From Candidatus Latescibacterota bacterium (GTDB lineage Bacteria; Latescibacterota; UBA2968): DNA of 64,000 bases. The notes beneath the pieces were generated by a model that searched no databases, was not told the DNA's origin, and worked only from the letters and a program-made list of their open reading frames with translations. The DNA is taken from assembly GCA_022821275.1 (NCBI GenBank), contig JAJEDY010000021.1, forward strand, positions 16,592 through 80,591. Reading direction: 5' to 3'. The position numbers and the translations under genes are program-made. The first letter of the stretch is position 1, and every line of letters begins with the position of its first letter. Below, in pieces: positions 55,308 to 63,723 of this stretch.

Positions 55308-56498
55308 ATGGATTTGTTAGATGGACGATTTGCCGCGCAGCAAATTCCCGGTGCCCGGGAATATCAGGAAGACGATTACGGCCTGATTGAGCCAGGTGAT
55401 CCCGATGCTGACGGGAGTGAGGTGTTGTTGATCGCCGATGGGATGGGTGGACACGTCAGCGGCGATACGGCGAGCAGGACGGTGGTCAAGACCTTTGTGG
55501 AGACCTATCACAGCACGGATGGGCCGGTGCCGGATCGTCTGCGTACATGTCTGAATGCGGCTAATGGCTCTCTCGCCGAAGCTATAAAAGAAAATCCGGA
55601 ATTGGAGGGTATGGGATCCACTGTGGTTGCAGCAGTTGTTTCACAACACGGACTCGACTGGATCAGTGTGGGCGATTCTCCCTTGTGGTTGTTCCGCGAT
55701 GGCAAGTTGCGCCGTCTCAATGCCGATCATTCTATGTCACCGGTGCTTGCGAATCTGGTGGCGGTTGGGCGCATGACTGAGGAAGAAGCGGCAACGGATC
55801 CCAAACGCCATGCCCTGCGTTCGGCGGTTATGGGCGATGAAATTCACCTGATTGATGTCTCCTCGCAACCTGTTGCTGTTCGGAAAAGTGATCGCGTGTT
55901 ATTGGCGAGTGATGGTTTAATGACACTTGAGGATGAGGAGATTGCAGGTGTTTTACAGAACATGAAGGATGCACCCCTGTCAGAAGTCGCTGAAGCACTC
56001 ATTTACGCTGTGGAAGAGGCCGGACGTCCGAATCAAGATAATACGACCGTATTGCTTTATACTCCGGAGACGGATTGTGGGATGGAAACTGTTCTGGATG
56101 AGACTACCCAACAACAATCCGAGCAGTCCCAGCGGCCAGGACGCAAGAAGGGCTTGTTTTGGATATTGTTATGCGGGGTTTTGATCGCACTTGGAGTGCT
56201 CGCGTATTGGTTCATGTCGCGCACGCCTGACAAAGAGGCAGTGGTTGAAACCACACCGGTACAGCAAGCAGAGCCACCTAAACAGGATGTTTCTCCACCT
56301 GCTACGAGAACTTCTGATTTGCCAGAAGTGCAGACGGAGAGCAAATCTCCACAGACAGAACTCCCCGCAAAGGATGCGCCAGCACAACTCGACACAGGCA
56401 AAGTGAACGGGGATTCACTAACGAAAAAAACTGGAGGTGTCTCAGCGAAGCCATCAACACCACCCGACACTACGAGCCAATCGAAAGGAATGAGATGA
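55308..56498 (+). CDS. PP2C-family Ser/Thr phosphatase with C-terminal TM helix
   Basis: 396 residues. The PP2C domain (1-245) has the metal-binding motifs REYQEDDYG, IADGMGGHVSGD, GSTVVAAV, ISVGDSPLW, LLASDGL and RPNQDNTTVL. A linker leads to one TM helix (LFWILLCGVLIALGVLAYWF, about 286-305) and a Pro/Thr/Lys-rich periplasmic tail of about 90 residues without a recognised domain. Such enzymes remove phosphates placed by Hanks-type kinases. The gene follows the second kinase by 57 bases and its stop overlaps the third kinase's start, so phosphatase and kinase are produced together. Confidence 0.92.
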   Translation: MDLLDGRFAAQQIPGAREYQEDDYGLIEPGDPDADGSEVLLIADGMGGHVSGDTASRTVVKTFVETYHSTDGPVPDRLRTCLNAANGSLAEAIKENPELEGMGSTVVAAVVSQHGLDWISVGDSPLWLFRDGKLRRLNADHSMSPVLANLVAVGRMTEEEAATDPKRHALRSAVMGDEIHLIDVSSQPVAVRKSDRVLLASDGLMTLEDEEIAGVLQNMKDAPLSEVAEALIYAVEEAGRPNQDNTTVLLYTPETDCGMETVLDETTQQQSEQSQRPGRKKGLFWILLCGVLIALGVLAYWFMSRTPDKEAVVETTPVQQAEPPKQDVSPPATRTSDLPEVQTESKSPQTELPAKDAPAQLDTGKVNGDSLTKKTGGVSAKPSTPPDTTSQSKGMR

Positions 56499-58699
56499 AT
56501 GACGCACACCACCGATTGGCACTGCCACAAGGCACCCGAATACAGGACTTTGAATTTCACCGCGTCTTAGGACAAGGCGGTTTTGGCATCACCTATCTCG
56601 GCTGGAATATGGCACTGGATATTCCCGTGGCGATTAAAGAGTATTTGCCCTCTGACCTTGCGACCCGTGAATACGATCTGTCGGTGGTGCCGCAGTCATC
56701 ACAAGCCGCGTCGGATTTTGAGTGGGGACTGGATCGCTTTATAGATGAAGCGAGGATATTGGCGCGTTTCCACCATCCAAATATTGTTCGTGTGCATCAT
56801 TTCTTTCAAGCGCACAGCACGGCGTATATCGTGATGGAATATGCTGAAGGCGAAACCTTGTCGGCATTTCTCGAACGCAAAGGGACGCTAACAGAAGCTG
56901 AACTCAAAGCTATTCTGTATCCGATTCTCGATGGTTTGGAGGTGGTGCATCGAGCTGATTTTTTGCATCGGGATATAAAGCCTGGCAATATCATCATTCG
57001 TGATGAAGACAATTCGCCCGTGTTGTTGGACTTTGGTTCGGCGCGTCAAGCGATCAGTGCAAGGAGTCGTTCAGTTACGTCGATCATCACGCCGGGTTAT
57101 GCACCGATAGAGCAGTATTCGAGTCGGGGAGATCAGGGTCCCTGGACGGATATCTATGCGTTGGGTGGCGTGTGTTATCGTGCATTGAGTGGTGAAGTGC
57201 CGTATGATGCGACAGATCGGGTGCGTGATGATCCTTTGATTCCGGTGTCTGAACGATGTGCAGACCAAGCGAGTGCTGGGTTTCTATCGACGATAGATTG
57301 GACATTGGCTGTGGATGAAGGTGATCGCCCACAAAGTATCACTGAATGGCGTACTGAACTGGAGGAAAAGGAGAAACCTACTTCCGTTCTCCCGGAAGAA
57401 AAGGATCAAGAGAGAGATGATGATCCACCTGTGCATCCTCCCAAAACGTCTAAAGGAAAATTATTTGCTGCTGTTGTCTGGCTATTCATTCTGTTAATAG
57501 GGGGTGTCTATTATTATCACTATGAGTATCTCCCCGATCAGCGTCGTCAGGCGCAAGAATCGGCAGAGGCAGATGCGGCGCGTGAACGTGCAGAAAGGGT
57601 GTCTGCACTGTTGTCAGGTGCTGCTAAGGACATGGCTGCGGATCGTCTGACGAGTCCTGCCGGCGCGAATGCGTGGGAGAAGTATCAGGCAGTATTGGAA
57701 TTGGTGCCCGATCATTTGGGAGCGATAGCAGGTCTGGGTAGCATTATCAGGCGTTATGTGTCGAAGTTTGAGTCTGCATTGATTCGCAAGGATTTTGATA
57801 AGGCGGGTGAGTATGTGTCTCGGATTCGCATAGTACAGGCTGATGCGCCTGGGTTGTCAGTTTTAGAAGGAAGACTGTCAGCGGCACGTCAGGCAGAGCA
57901 GCGTCGTCAGGAAGCTGAAAGCACAAGATTGGCTGCTGAGGCAGAGCGTCGTCAAGAACAAAGGGTAGGCAGGAGATTCAGGGACTGTAATGAATGTCCA
58001 GAGATGGTGGTGGTGCCATCAGGATCGTTTACGATGGGGTCTCTTAGTGGAGAGGAAGACCGTAATAATGATGAGATCCCCCAGCATGTTGTGCGTATAG
58101 ATTACAGGTTTGCCGTGGGTATGTATGAAGTAACCTTTGCGGAGTGGAATGCATGCGTAAATGCAGAAGGATGCAGAAGATATGTTCCTGATGATGAGGG
58201 TTGGGGCCGTGGGAATCGCCCTGTGATCAATGTGAGTTGGGAAGATGCACAGTCTTATGTGCATTGGTTGTCTGCAAGGACGGGGCATAAATATGGATTG
58301 CTGAGTGAATCGGAATGGGAGTATGTAGCGCGAGCAGGTACGGATACGCAGTATAGCTGGGGCAACGAGATAGGTCTCAACCGTGCCAATTGCAATGGTT
58401 GCGGCAGTCGGTGGGATTATGAGCAGACAGCACCGGTGGGTAGCTTCAGTGAGAATGCTTGGGGCGTTTACGATATGCACGGGAATGTGTGGGAGTGGGT
58501 GGAGGATTGTTATAATGATAGCTATGTGGGCGCACCTTCTGACGGAAGTACGTGGAAGTCTGAGAATTGCTTTCAGCGCATATCGCGTGGTGGTTCGTGG
58601 CTCAACAAACCGAGATACCTCCGTTCGGCGTATCGCAACGGGAGTACCACCGTTCTCCGCAGCAATTACATCGGTTTTCGAGTTGCTCGGCGTTTTTAA
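56495..58699 (+). CDS. Ser/Thr protein kinase with TM helix, ectodomain module and SUMF1/FGE-like domain
   Basis: 734 residues. The kinase domain (about 18-290) is complete (GQGGFG, VAIKEYLPS, HRDIKPGN, DFGSA). A TM helix (LFAAVVWLFILLIGGVYYY, about 328-346) is followed by one copy of the helical module seen in the first kinase (AADRLTSPAG...FESALIRKDF), a charged coiled coil and a formylglycine-generating-enzyme-like domain (about 508-734): MVVVPSGSFTMGS, LSESEWEYVARAGT, GNVWEWVEDCY and ISRGGSWL. The active-site Cys pair of true FGE is absent near RSNYIGFRVAR, so it is likely a ligand-binding version. Its ATG overlaps the PP2C stop (ATGA). Confidence 0.9.
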   Translation: MNDAHHRLALPQGTRIQDFEFHRVLGQGGFGITYLGWNMALDIPVAIKEYLPSDLATREYDLSVVPQSSQAASDFEWGLDRFIDEARILARFHHPNIVRVHHFFQAHSTAYIVMEYAEGETLSAFLERKGTLTEAELKAILYPILDGLEVVHRADFLHRDIKPGNIIIRDEDNSPVLLDFGSARQAISARSRSVTSIITPGYAPIEQYSSRGDQGPWTDIYALGGVCYRALSGEVPYDATDRVRDDPLIPVSERCADQASAGFLSTIDWTLAVDEGDRPQSITEWRTELEEKEKPTSVLPEEKDQERDDDPPVHPPKTSKGKLFAAVVWLFILLIGGVYYYHYEYLPDQRRQAQESAEADAARERAERVSALLSGAAKDMAADRLTSPAGANAWEKYQAVLELVPDHLGAIAGLGSIIRRYVSKFESALIRKDFDKAGEYVSRIRIVQADAPGLSVLEGRLSAARQAEQRRQEAESTRLAAEAERRQEQRVGRRFRDCNECPEMVVVPSGSFTMGSLSGEEDRNNDEIPQHVVRIDYRFAVGMYEVTFAEWNACVNAEGCRRYVPDDEGWGRGNRPVINVSWEDAQSYVHWLSARTGHKYGLLSESEWEYVARAGTDTQYSWGNEIGLNRANCNGCGSRWDYEQTAPVGSFSENAWGVYDMHGNVWEWVEDCYNDSYVGAPSDGSTWKSENCFQRISRGGSWLNKPRYLRSAYRNGSTTVLRSNYIGFRVARRF

Positions 58700-58782
58700 C
58701 TCTTGCCTCTTGGCTTCTTTTGGGGGTGAGGGACGCGGTACTTTGCCACTTTGAGCGGTTTGGCTGTGTAGATAAAAAGATA

Positions 58783-58810
58783 CCGCCACTTACAGAAGCG
58801 CGAGTGGCGG
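58783..58810 (-). terminator. Hairpin at the convergent end of the signalling cluster and the HipA-like pair
   Basis: CCGCCACT and AGTGGCGG form an 8-bp stem with a 12-base loop. On the minus strand it is followed by TATCTTTTTA, so it probably ends the HipA-like transcript. Confidence 0.55.
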
Positions 58811-58844
58811 CTTGTGAAACGCGACTGGTAAAACAGCGTGATTT

Positions 58845-59252
58845 TTACTCTTGAGAAATCGGGGTCAAGATGTAAGGATTTGCGATTGTCATTTTGCCGA
58901 AACGCTTGAGGAGTTGGGCTTCGTTATGTTTATCGAGTTTCTCCTCGCGGATCACACGCTGGACAGCCGGTTGCCCCATGCCGGGGATACGAATAGCGAA
59001 GAATGGCCACAACACTTCGGATTCGTAGCACTTGTCTATATGAGGAAAGTCAATGAGAAGACGAACATCCTTCTGACGTCGGAAGTCATCAGTGTACTCG
59101 AAATGCCACTTTCCGTCATAGAGAGATAGATACCCTATGTCCAGGTTGCGGTATTGCAAACAAAAGTTGGCTTCCTCGTGTTTCGGAGTTTGAAGTTGCT
59201 CCCGGCCATCTTGTCGGGATAGCATTTTCTTCAAGGCTGAGATAGAAATCAT
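58845..59252 (-). CDS. HipA N-terminal-domain-like protein (HipS-like)
   Basis: 135 residues resembling the N-terminal (subdomain 1) part of HipA toxins: YLSLYDGKWHFEYTDDF, then DFPHIDKCYESEVLWPFFAIRIP and a C-terminal LLKRFGKMTIANPYIL. In HipBST systems the equivalent small HipS protein is the antitoxin. It starts 10 bases after the stop of the HipA-like kinase gene on the same strand, so the two form a split HipA. The order (kinase first, small protein second) is the reverse of the described hipB-hipS-hipT operon. Confidence 0.72.
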   Translation of the reverse strand: MISISALKKMLSRQDGREQLQTPKHEEANFCLQYRNLDIGYLSLYDGKWHFEYTDDFRRQKDVRLLIDFPHIDKCYESEVLWPFFAIRIPGMGQPAVQRVIREEKLDKHNEAQLLKRFGKMTIANPYILTPISQE

Positions 59253-59261
59253 AGTGAGTCC

Positions 59262-60299
59262 TTAGGTCAGGGCGTCAGATACCAAATCCAATCGCCATTT
59301 CAAGCAGTTCAGAATCATCTCACGGCGCAAAGGGCTTATGAGTAGGGAGAACTCGTTGTCGAGTGTTTCCTGGACCTGTTGTAAGAGGTTAGGGCGACAA
59401 AAAGAAGCCAGCACTGAACGGAGGTCGGGATAGGCATGGTGGATTTTCTGAATCAAAGAAAAATGATTGAGGTTGTTTGCGCTATCCCATCCCGTCTTTG
59501 GGCGCGAGTTTTGGACGTATCGCTCTAAAAAAGCAGGTAACCGTTTCGGATTTGGATCTTGCTTAACGGCTTGAAGTTGCGATTCTGAAGAGTTCCAGAA
59601 AAGTGCCCGTGCGCTGTCGTAAATAGGAGCAAAGTAAGGCTCGTGGACAGCGTGGGTGTGAACTACGACTCCCCAATTGTAATGGTGTCGATCATTATTA
59701 CCCACAATGGCGTCAAAAGCGAGCATCCGAATGTACGCTACCAGAATGGACCTTGCTTGATTGGGAAACTGTGCTTGAATCGCCTCCTTGATGAACTGGA
59801 GAGTAAACAAGTCCTGGGTTGCTCCGGCTTGTTCTACCTCCTCTACGAATGCCTTATCTTCCAAGTAACTGGCAAAGATTTCCCCCCCGTGAACGAGGCG
59901 TTGCTTGTGTTTGAGAAAATATCGGCTTAGAAAACGAATCTGACCATGTGCTGATACGAGAGAAGACTCAGCCATTTTCAGGCCGAGTAGCTGACCGATA
60001 CGTGTAAGCAGGTGCTCCGTAATAGATTCGTTGGGATACCATTTATGTCCAACCTTAGCAATATATGCAGGCCACTTACGAGGATTGGCTCGCTTCCCTA
60101 TCCCGTAAGTATAGGCACGTATGAAGTCCTTTGGCGCATCCCCGGCAATGGTTCGCCCCAGGACTTTGTAATAATACCCCTTGCGAAGAGGAGGCAATAC
60201 GCCCTGGCGACTGATCTCAAATCCAGACCAATTGAGCACTTTCTCATGGGATATCTGCTGCTCCAATAGGCCGGAGCGATAGAGGGGACGAATTGGCAC
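59262..60299 (-). CDS. HipA-like kinase (HipT-like)
   Basis: 345 residues. The catalytic region is clear: LAFDAIVGNNDRHHYNWGVV contains the N-D-R-H catalytic loop of HipA-type Ser/Thr kinases, and FAPIYDSARALF the following metal-binding Asp. In HipA/HipT toxins these kinases phosphorylate aminoacyl-tRNA synthetases and stop growth; whether this one does is unknown. The N-terminal HipA subdomain is absent and encoded by the next gene. The start is a GTG at 60297-60299 without a clear ribosome site, so the true start could differ. No HipB HTH gene is beside it; the nearest HTH gene is the HigA-like one at 60473. Confidence 0.78.
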   Translation of the reverse strand: MPIRPLYRSGLLEQQISHEKVLNWSGFEISRQGVLPPLRKGYYYKVLGRTIAGDAPKDFIRAYTYGIGKRANPRKWPAYIAKVGHKWYPNESITEHLLTRIGQLLGLKMAESSLVSAHGQIRFLSRYFLKHKQRLVHGGEIFASYLEDKAFVEEVEQAGATQDLFTLQFIKEAIQAQFPNQARSILVAYIRMLAFDAIVGNNDRHHYNWGVVVHTHAVHEPYFAPIYDSARALFWNSSESQLQAVKQDPNPKRLPAFLERYVQNSRPKTGWDSANNLNHFSLIQKIHHAYPDLRSVLASFCRPNLLQQVQETLDNEFSLLISPLRREMILNCLKWRLDLVSDALT

Positions 60300-60335
60300 A
60301 GTGGTTAGAATTTACGCTTCCATGTTTTTTGCGAA

Positions 60336-60363
60336 AAAAATAACTTCTCAACTTGTTATTTTT
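60336..60363. promoter_or_regulatory. AT-rich inverted repeat between the HigA-like and HipA-like genes
   Basis: AAAAATAAC and GTTATTTTT form a 9-bp dyad with a 10-base loop. On the minus strand it could be a weak terminator of the higA-like gene or an operator in front of the HipA-like pair. Confidence 0.4.
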
Positions 60364-60472
60364 GCTTAAAATCAAACATCTTAGAATCTCAGGCCCAAGT
60401 CAAGCTATAAATTTCGACGAATGGCTCGGATTGAGGATGTAAATATCAAAGAACGGCCACAATCGTCGCTTG

Positions 60473-60820
60473 CTAAAATAAAAATTCGGGATGGCTTTTT
60501 TTGAGACGTACTGTGTGCTCGGCGACATCGAGATCGTAGTGGGTTTGAAGATTAATCCAGAACTCAGACGTCATGCCAAAGTAGTGACCAAGGCGTAGCG
60601 CGATATCGATAGTTATTCCATGCCTTCCATGCATGATAGCTTTCAGGTCAGTCTCCGAAACCTTAATCGCCTGGGCAAGGCGGTCCACACAGAGATTCAT
60701 CGGAATAAGAAATTCATCGTGCAGGATTTCACCGGGATGTACAGGCGATAGCTGATGTCCGGAGACCACATCCGAGAAATCGATCTCTCGTTGATCTAAT
60801 TTTTCACGTTTGATGGTCAT
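60473..60820 (-). CDS. HigA-family addiction-module antitoxin
   Basis: 115 residues. After an unstructured start, PVHPGEILHDEFLIPMNLCV opens the XRE/HigA HTH domain, and YFGMTSEFWINLQTHYDLDV is the family's closing signature. HigA binds DNA and normally neutralises the HigB ribonuclease encoded just upstream. Here the upstream side is a divergent ATPase gene and no HigB-like gene is visible, so it is an orphan; it may regulate the HipA-like pair downstream on the same strand. GAGGAGG precedes the ATG. Confidence 0.88.
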   Translation of the reverse strand: MTIKREKLDQREIDFSDVVSGHQLSPVHPGEILHDEFLIPMNLCVDRLAQAIKVSETDLKAIMHGRHGITIDIALRLGHYFGMTSEFWINLQTHYDLDVAEHTVRLKKSHPEFLF

Positions 60821-60932
60821 GCTTTTACCTCCTCAATGGCAGTCAACGTCAATAATTTAGCTTGTCAATTTGTTTGATGATCGTATTTTTTCAAACATAC
60901 GGGTATCGCCTTGCTTTCAAGGAGACACAGCT

Positions 60933-62510
60933 ATGCGTTTTTTTAATACCGCTGGCCCTGTTAAGCCAGAAAGGCACTACTGCATCCCGCCCTTAAAACG
61001 CTTGAACTTGAATGAGGTGCTCGCGCTCGTGCGGGACGAAAAATATTTCGTCCTGCACGCGCCCAGGCAGACGGGCAAGACCTCTGCCCTGCTGGCACTG
61101 CGCGACCTGCTCAACGCCGAAGACGACTATCGCTGTGTGTACGTCAACGTCGAAGGCGGGCAGGCCATGCGCGAAGACGTGGAACTGGTGACGCGCACCA
61201 TTCTGGCGGGATTGGCGTCCCGGGCGCGCTTGACGCTCGGTGACGAATTTTTGACCGGGGTCTGGCCCGGTCTTCTTGCCGAGGTTGGACCGGGTATTGC
61301 GCTACAGGAGGCATTGACCCGTTGGGCTGAGGCAGATCCCAAGCCCCTGGTGCTGCTCATTGACGAGATCGATGCCCTGATTGGCGACGCGCTCCTATCT
61401 GTGTTGCGTCAATTGCGAGCGGGCTACGATCTGCGCCCGGAGGGATTTCCGCAAAGTGTGGTGCTATGCGGTGTGCGCGATGTGCGCGACTATCGCATTC
61501 ATTCCAGTTCGGCCAATGCCATCATCGCCGGTGGCAGTGCTTTTAACATCAAAGCGCGGTCATTGCGCCTGGGCGACTTTTCGCGTGACGAAGTGTTCAC
61601 CCTGCTCGGTCAGCACACCGAAGAGACGGGACAGGTGTTCACTCCCGACGCGCGAGAACTGATCTGGAGGCAGACTCAGGGACAACCCTGGCTGGTTAAC
61701 GCACTGGCGTACGAAACCTGTTTCTATGGCAAAGCCGCAGAGGATCGGGGTATCTCGATCACTGCCGACGCCATCCGCAATGCACAAGAGCAACTCATCC
61801 TGCGTCGTGAGACGCACCTCGACCAGTTGGCAGACAAACTCAAGGAGAAGCGCGTGCAGCGCGTGATTGAACCGCTCTTGAGCGGTGGCGACGAGCGCGA
61901 CTTCTCAACCCGCGACCTTGAATACGTCCACGACCTGGGTTTGATCGCCCCAAATGACCCACTCCGCATTGCCAATCCAATCTACGCGGAAATCGTCCCG
62001 CGTGAATTGACCTACGCAGCCCAGGTGGGACTTGATGAGGATACGGCTTGGTACGTCAATGCCGATGGCAGCTTGAATGTGGTTAAGTTGCTGACCGAGT
62101 TCCAGACTTTCTTCCGCGAGCACTCAGAGCACTGGGTAGCGCGGTTCCAATATCAGGAGGCTGGCCCCCAACTTCTGTTGCAAGCATTTCTCCAGCGCAT
62201 TGTGAACAGCGGCGGTCGCATTGAGCGGGAGTATGTTCTTGGACGGATGCGTACAGATCTGCTCATCTTATGGCCTCAGGGTGATCGGACGCGCAAAATC
62301 GTGATTGAGTGCAAAATTCTCCACAAGAGCCTGGAAAAGACCATTGCCGATGGTCTGGAGCAGACCGCGGAGTACATGGATCGGTGCGATGCGGAAGCGG
62401 GTCATCTGATAATCTTTGACCGACGAGAAGGCAAGCGTTGGGCAGACAAAATTTTCCACTGCCGCCGGGCGTCTCAAAGTGGTGTCGAGATTGATATCTG
62501 GGGCATGTAA
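60933..62510 (+). CDS. AAA-like ATPase with C-terminal PD-(D/E)XK-like domain
   Basis: 525 residues from the ATG at 60933 behind AAGGAGA. FFNTAGPV followed by Walker A HAPRQTGKTS (42-51) and Walker B LVLLIDEIDAL near residue 145 mark a STAND/Archaeal-type AAA ATPase. The C-terminal part has RMRTDLLILW, IVIECKI and a Gln-rich helix ending GLEQTAEYM, the D-ExK-Q pattern of PD-(D/E)XK nucleases. Many such ATPase-nuclease proteins are uncharacterised accessory genes. The sequence is visibly richer in GC than its AT-rich neighbours, which fits transfer. It stands alone. Confidence 0.85.
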   Translation: MRFFNTAGPVKPERHYCIPPLKRLNLNEVLALVRDEKYFVLHAPRQTGKTSALLALRDLLNAEDDYRCVYVNVEGGQAMREDVELVTRTILAGLASRARLTLGDEFLTGVWPGLLAEVGPGIALQEALTRWAEADPKPLVLLIDEIDALIGDALLSVLRQLRAGYDLRPEGFPQSVVLCGVRDVRDYRIHSSSANAIIAGGSAFNIKARSLRLGDFSRDEVFTLLGQHTEETGQVFTPDARELIWRQTQGQPWLVNALAYETCFYGKAAEDRGISITADAIRNAQEQLILRRETHLDQLADKLKEKRVQRVIEPLLSGGDERDFSTRDLEYVHDLGLIAPNDPLRIANPIYAEIVPRELTYAAQVGLDEDTAWYVNADGSLNVVKLLTEFQTFFREHSEHWVARFQYQEAGPQLLLQAFLQRIVNSGGRIEREYVLGRMRTDLLILWPQGDRTRKIVIECKILHKSLEKTIADGLEQTAEYMDRCDAEAGHLIIFDRREGKRWADKIFHCRRASQSGVEIDIWGM

Positions 62511-62549
62511 TGGCTTCGTAACCATTGATTTATGTAAGAGGAACTCCAG

Positions 62550-63662
62550 GTGAAAATTGATGCCGCAGAAATTCGATATGTCGAGTTGCCGCTGATTTCG
62601 CCGTGGCGCACGGCTTATGGTGAGGATGCGACGATTCATTCGGTGATGGTTAAACTCTCGAGTGGGGGGACCGCTGCCTGGGGTGAGGCTACGCCGTTTT
62701 ACGCGCCGACTTATTCGTCCGAGTCGGCGCGATCTGTTTACGAATCGGCGCGGGAATTTTTCTTGCCGCATCTGGTGGGAGAGCAGATAGAGACGGCGGC
62801 GGAACTGTTGGCGCGGATTGCGGTGTTTAAGGGCAATCCTTTTGCCAAAGCGGCTGTGGAGACCGCGTGGTGGGCATTGGATAGCGTGTTGAAGGATATA
62901 CCGCTCTGGCAGTCGCTGGGTGCGACCGATCCTGCAGTGGCATGTGGTGCTGATTTTGGTGTGCAGGATACGATTGATGAACTCCTGTCGCTGATTCAGG
63001 GGGCTGTGGATATGGGATATCCGCGGATAAAGTTGAAGGTACGACACGGATGGGATATCGAGATGCTCAAAGCCGTGCGCTCGGCTTTTCCCGATCCCGT
63101 GATTCATGTGGATTGCAATTCAGGATATGATTTGAATGCTGATTTTGATACGCTCAAGGCATTTGATCAGTTCAATTTGGCGATGATCGAACAGCCCTTA
63201 GATCATCTGGATCTGATTGAGCACGCGGAGTTGCAAAGCCAAATTGAAACGCCTGTGTGTTTGGATGAGTCGGTCAAACGCCCGCGGGATTTTGAACTCG
63301 CTCTGAAAATTGGCGCGTGTCGTGTGATCAATGTGAAACCCGGTCGTGTGGGAGGCTTGTTAAATGCCGTGAAAATTCACGATATGGCGCGCGATGCGGG
63401 GGTGGATGCGTGGGTGGGCGGGATGTTAGAGAGTGGTGTTGGTGCCGGGATTTGTGCGGCGCTGGGTACGTTACCGGGATTTAACTATCCGGCAGATGTG
63501 TTTCCGTCGCGCAAGTTCTATGTTGAAGATATTACAGACCGATGGATTGAGCAGGATGAGAATTGCAATGTGGTGCTGGATGAAACGCCCGGCGTTGGGT
63601 TTGATCCGATTCCCGAACGCTTGGAGAAGGTGACGGTTATGAAGGCGGTTGTAGAGGCGTGA
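62550..63662 (+). CDS. o-Succinylbenzoate synthase / enolase-superfamily enzyme (MenC-like)
   Basis: 370 residues of the muconate-lactonising subgroup of the enolase superfamily. The catalytic set is complete: KLKVR (Lys161 and Lys163), metal ligands Asp188 in VDCNSGY, Glu214 in IEQPL and Asp239 in LDES, and Lys263 in NVKPGRVGG. The sequence looks most like class 2 MenC/N-acylamino acid racemase enzymes, which convert SHCHC to o-succinylbenzoate in menaquinone synthesis or racemise N-acylamino acids. No other men gene is near, so the role is open. The start is a GTG at 62550 after AAGAGGA. Confidence 0.8.
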   Translation: MKIDAAEIRYVELPLISPWRTAYGEDATIHSVMVKLSSGGTAAWGEATPFYAPTYSSESARSVYESAREFFLPHLVGEQIETAAELLARIAVFKGNPFAKAAVETAWWALDSVLKDIPLWQSLGATDPAVACGADFGVQDTIDELLSLIQGAVDMGYPRIKLKVRHGWDIEMLKAVRSAFPDPVIHVDCNSGYDLNADFDTLKAFDQFNLAMIEQPLDHLDLIEHAELQSQIETPVCLDESVKRPRDFELALKIGACRVINVKPGRVGGLLNAVKIHDMARDAGVDAWVGGMLESGVGAGICAALGTLPGFNYPADVFPSRKFYVEDITDRWIEQDENCNVVLDETPGVGFDPIPERLEKVTVMKAVVEA

Positions 63663-63684
63663 GCAAAACTTTAGCAAAAAAAAT

Positions 63685-63720
63685 AACAGTCCTGCCAGAT
63701 TCGGTAGGGCTGTTTTATTT
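63685..63720 (+). terminator. Terminator between convergent genes
   Basis: A 12-bp stem with two G-T pairs (AACAGTCCTGCC with GGTAGGGCTGTT), a 6-base loop and a T-rich tail. A runs on the other side suggest use from both strands. Confidence 0.85.
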
Positions 63721-63723
63721 AGT

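Noticed and set aside
44856..58699. A type VI secretion regulatory locus
   Set aside because: Kinase, PP2C and FHA are shared with such loci, but no structural secretion gene appears and the vWA/ExbB/trypsin genes do not fit.
58019..58789. A 256-residue minus-strand open frame
   Set aside because: Antisense to the SUMF1-like part of the third kinase, with no ribosome site and low-complexity composition.
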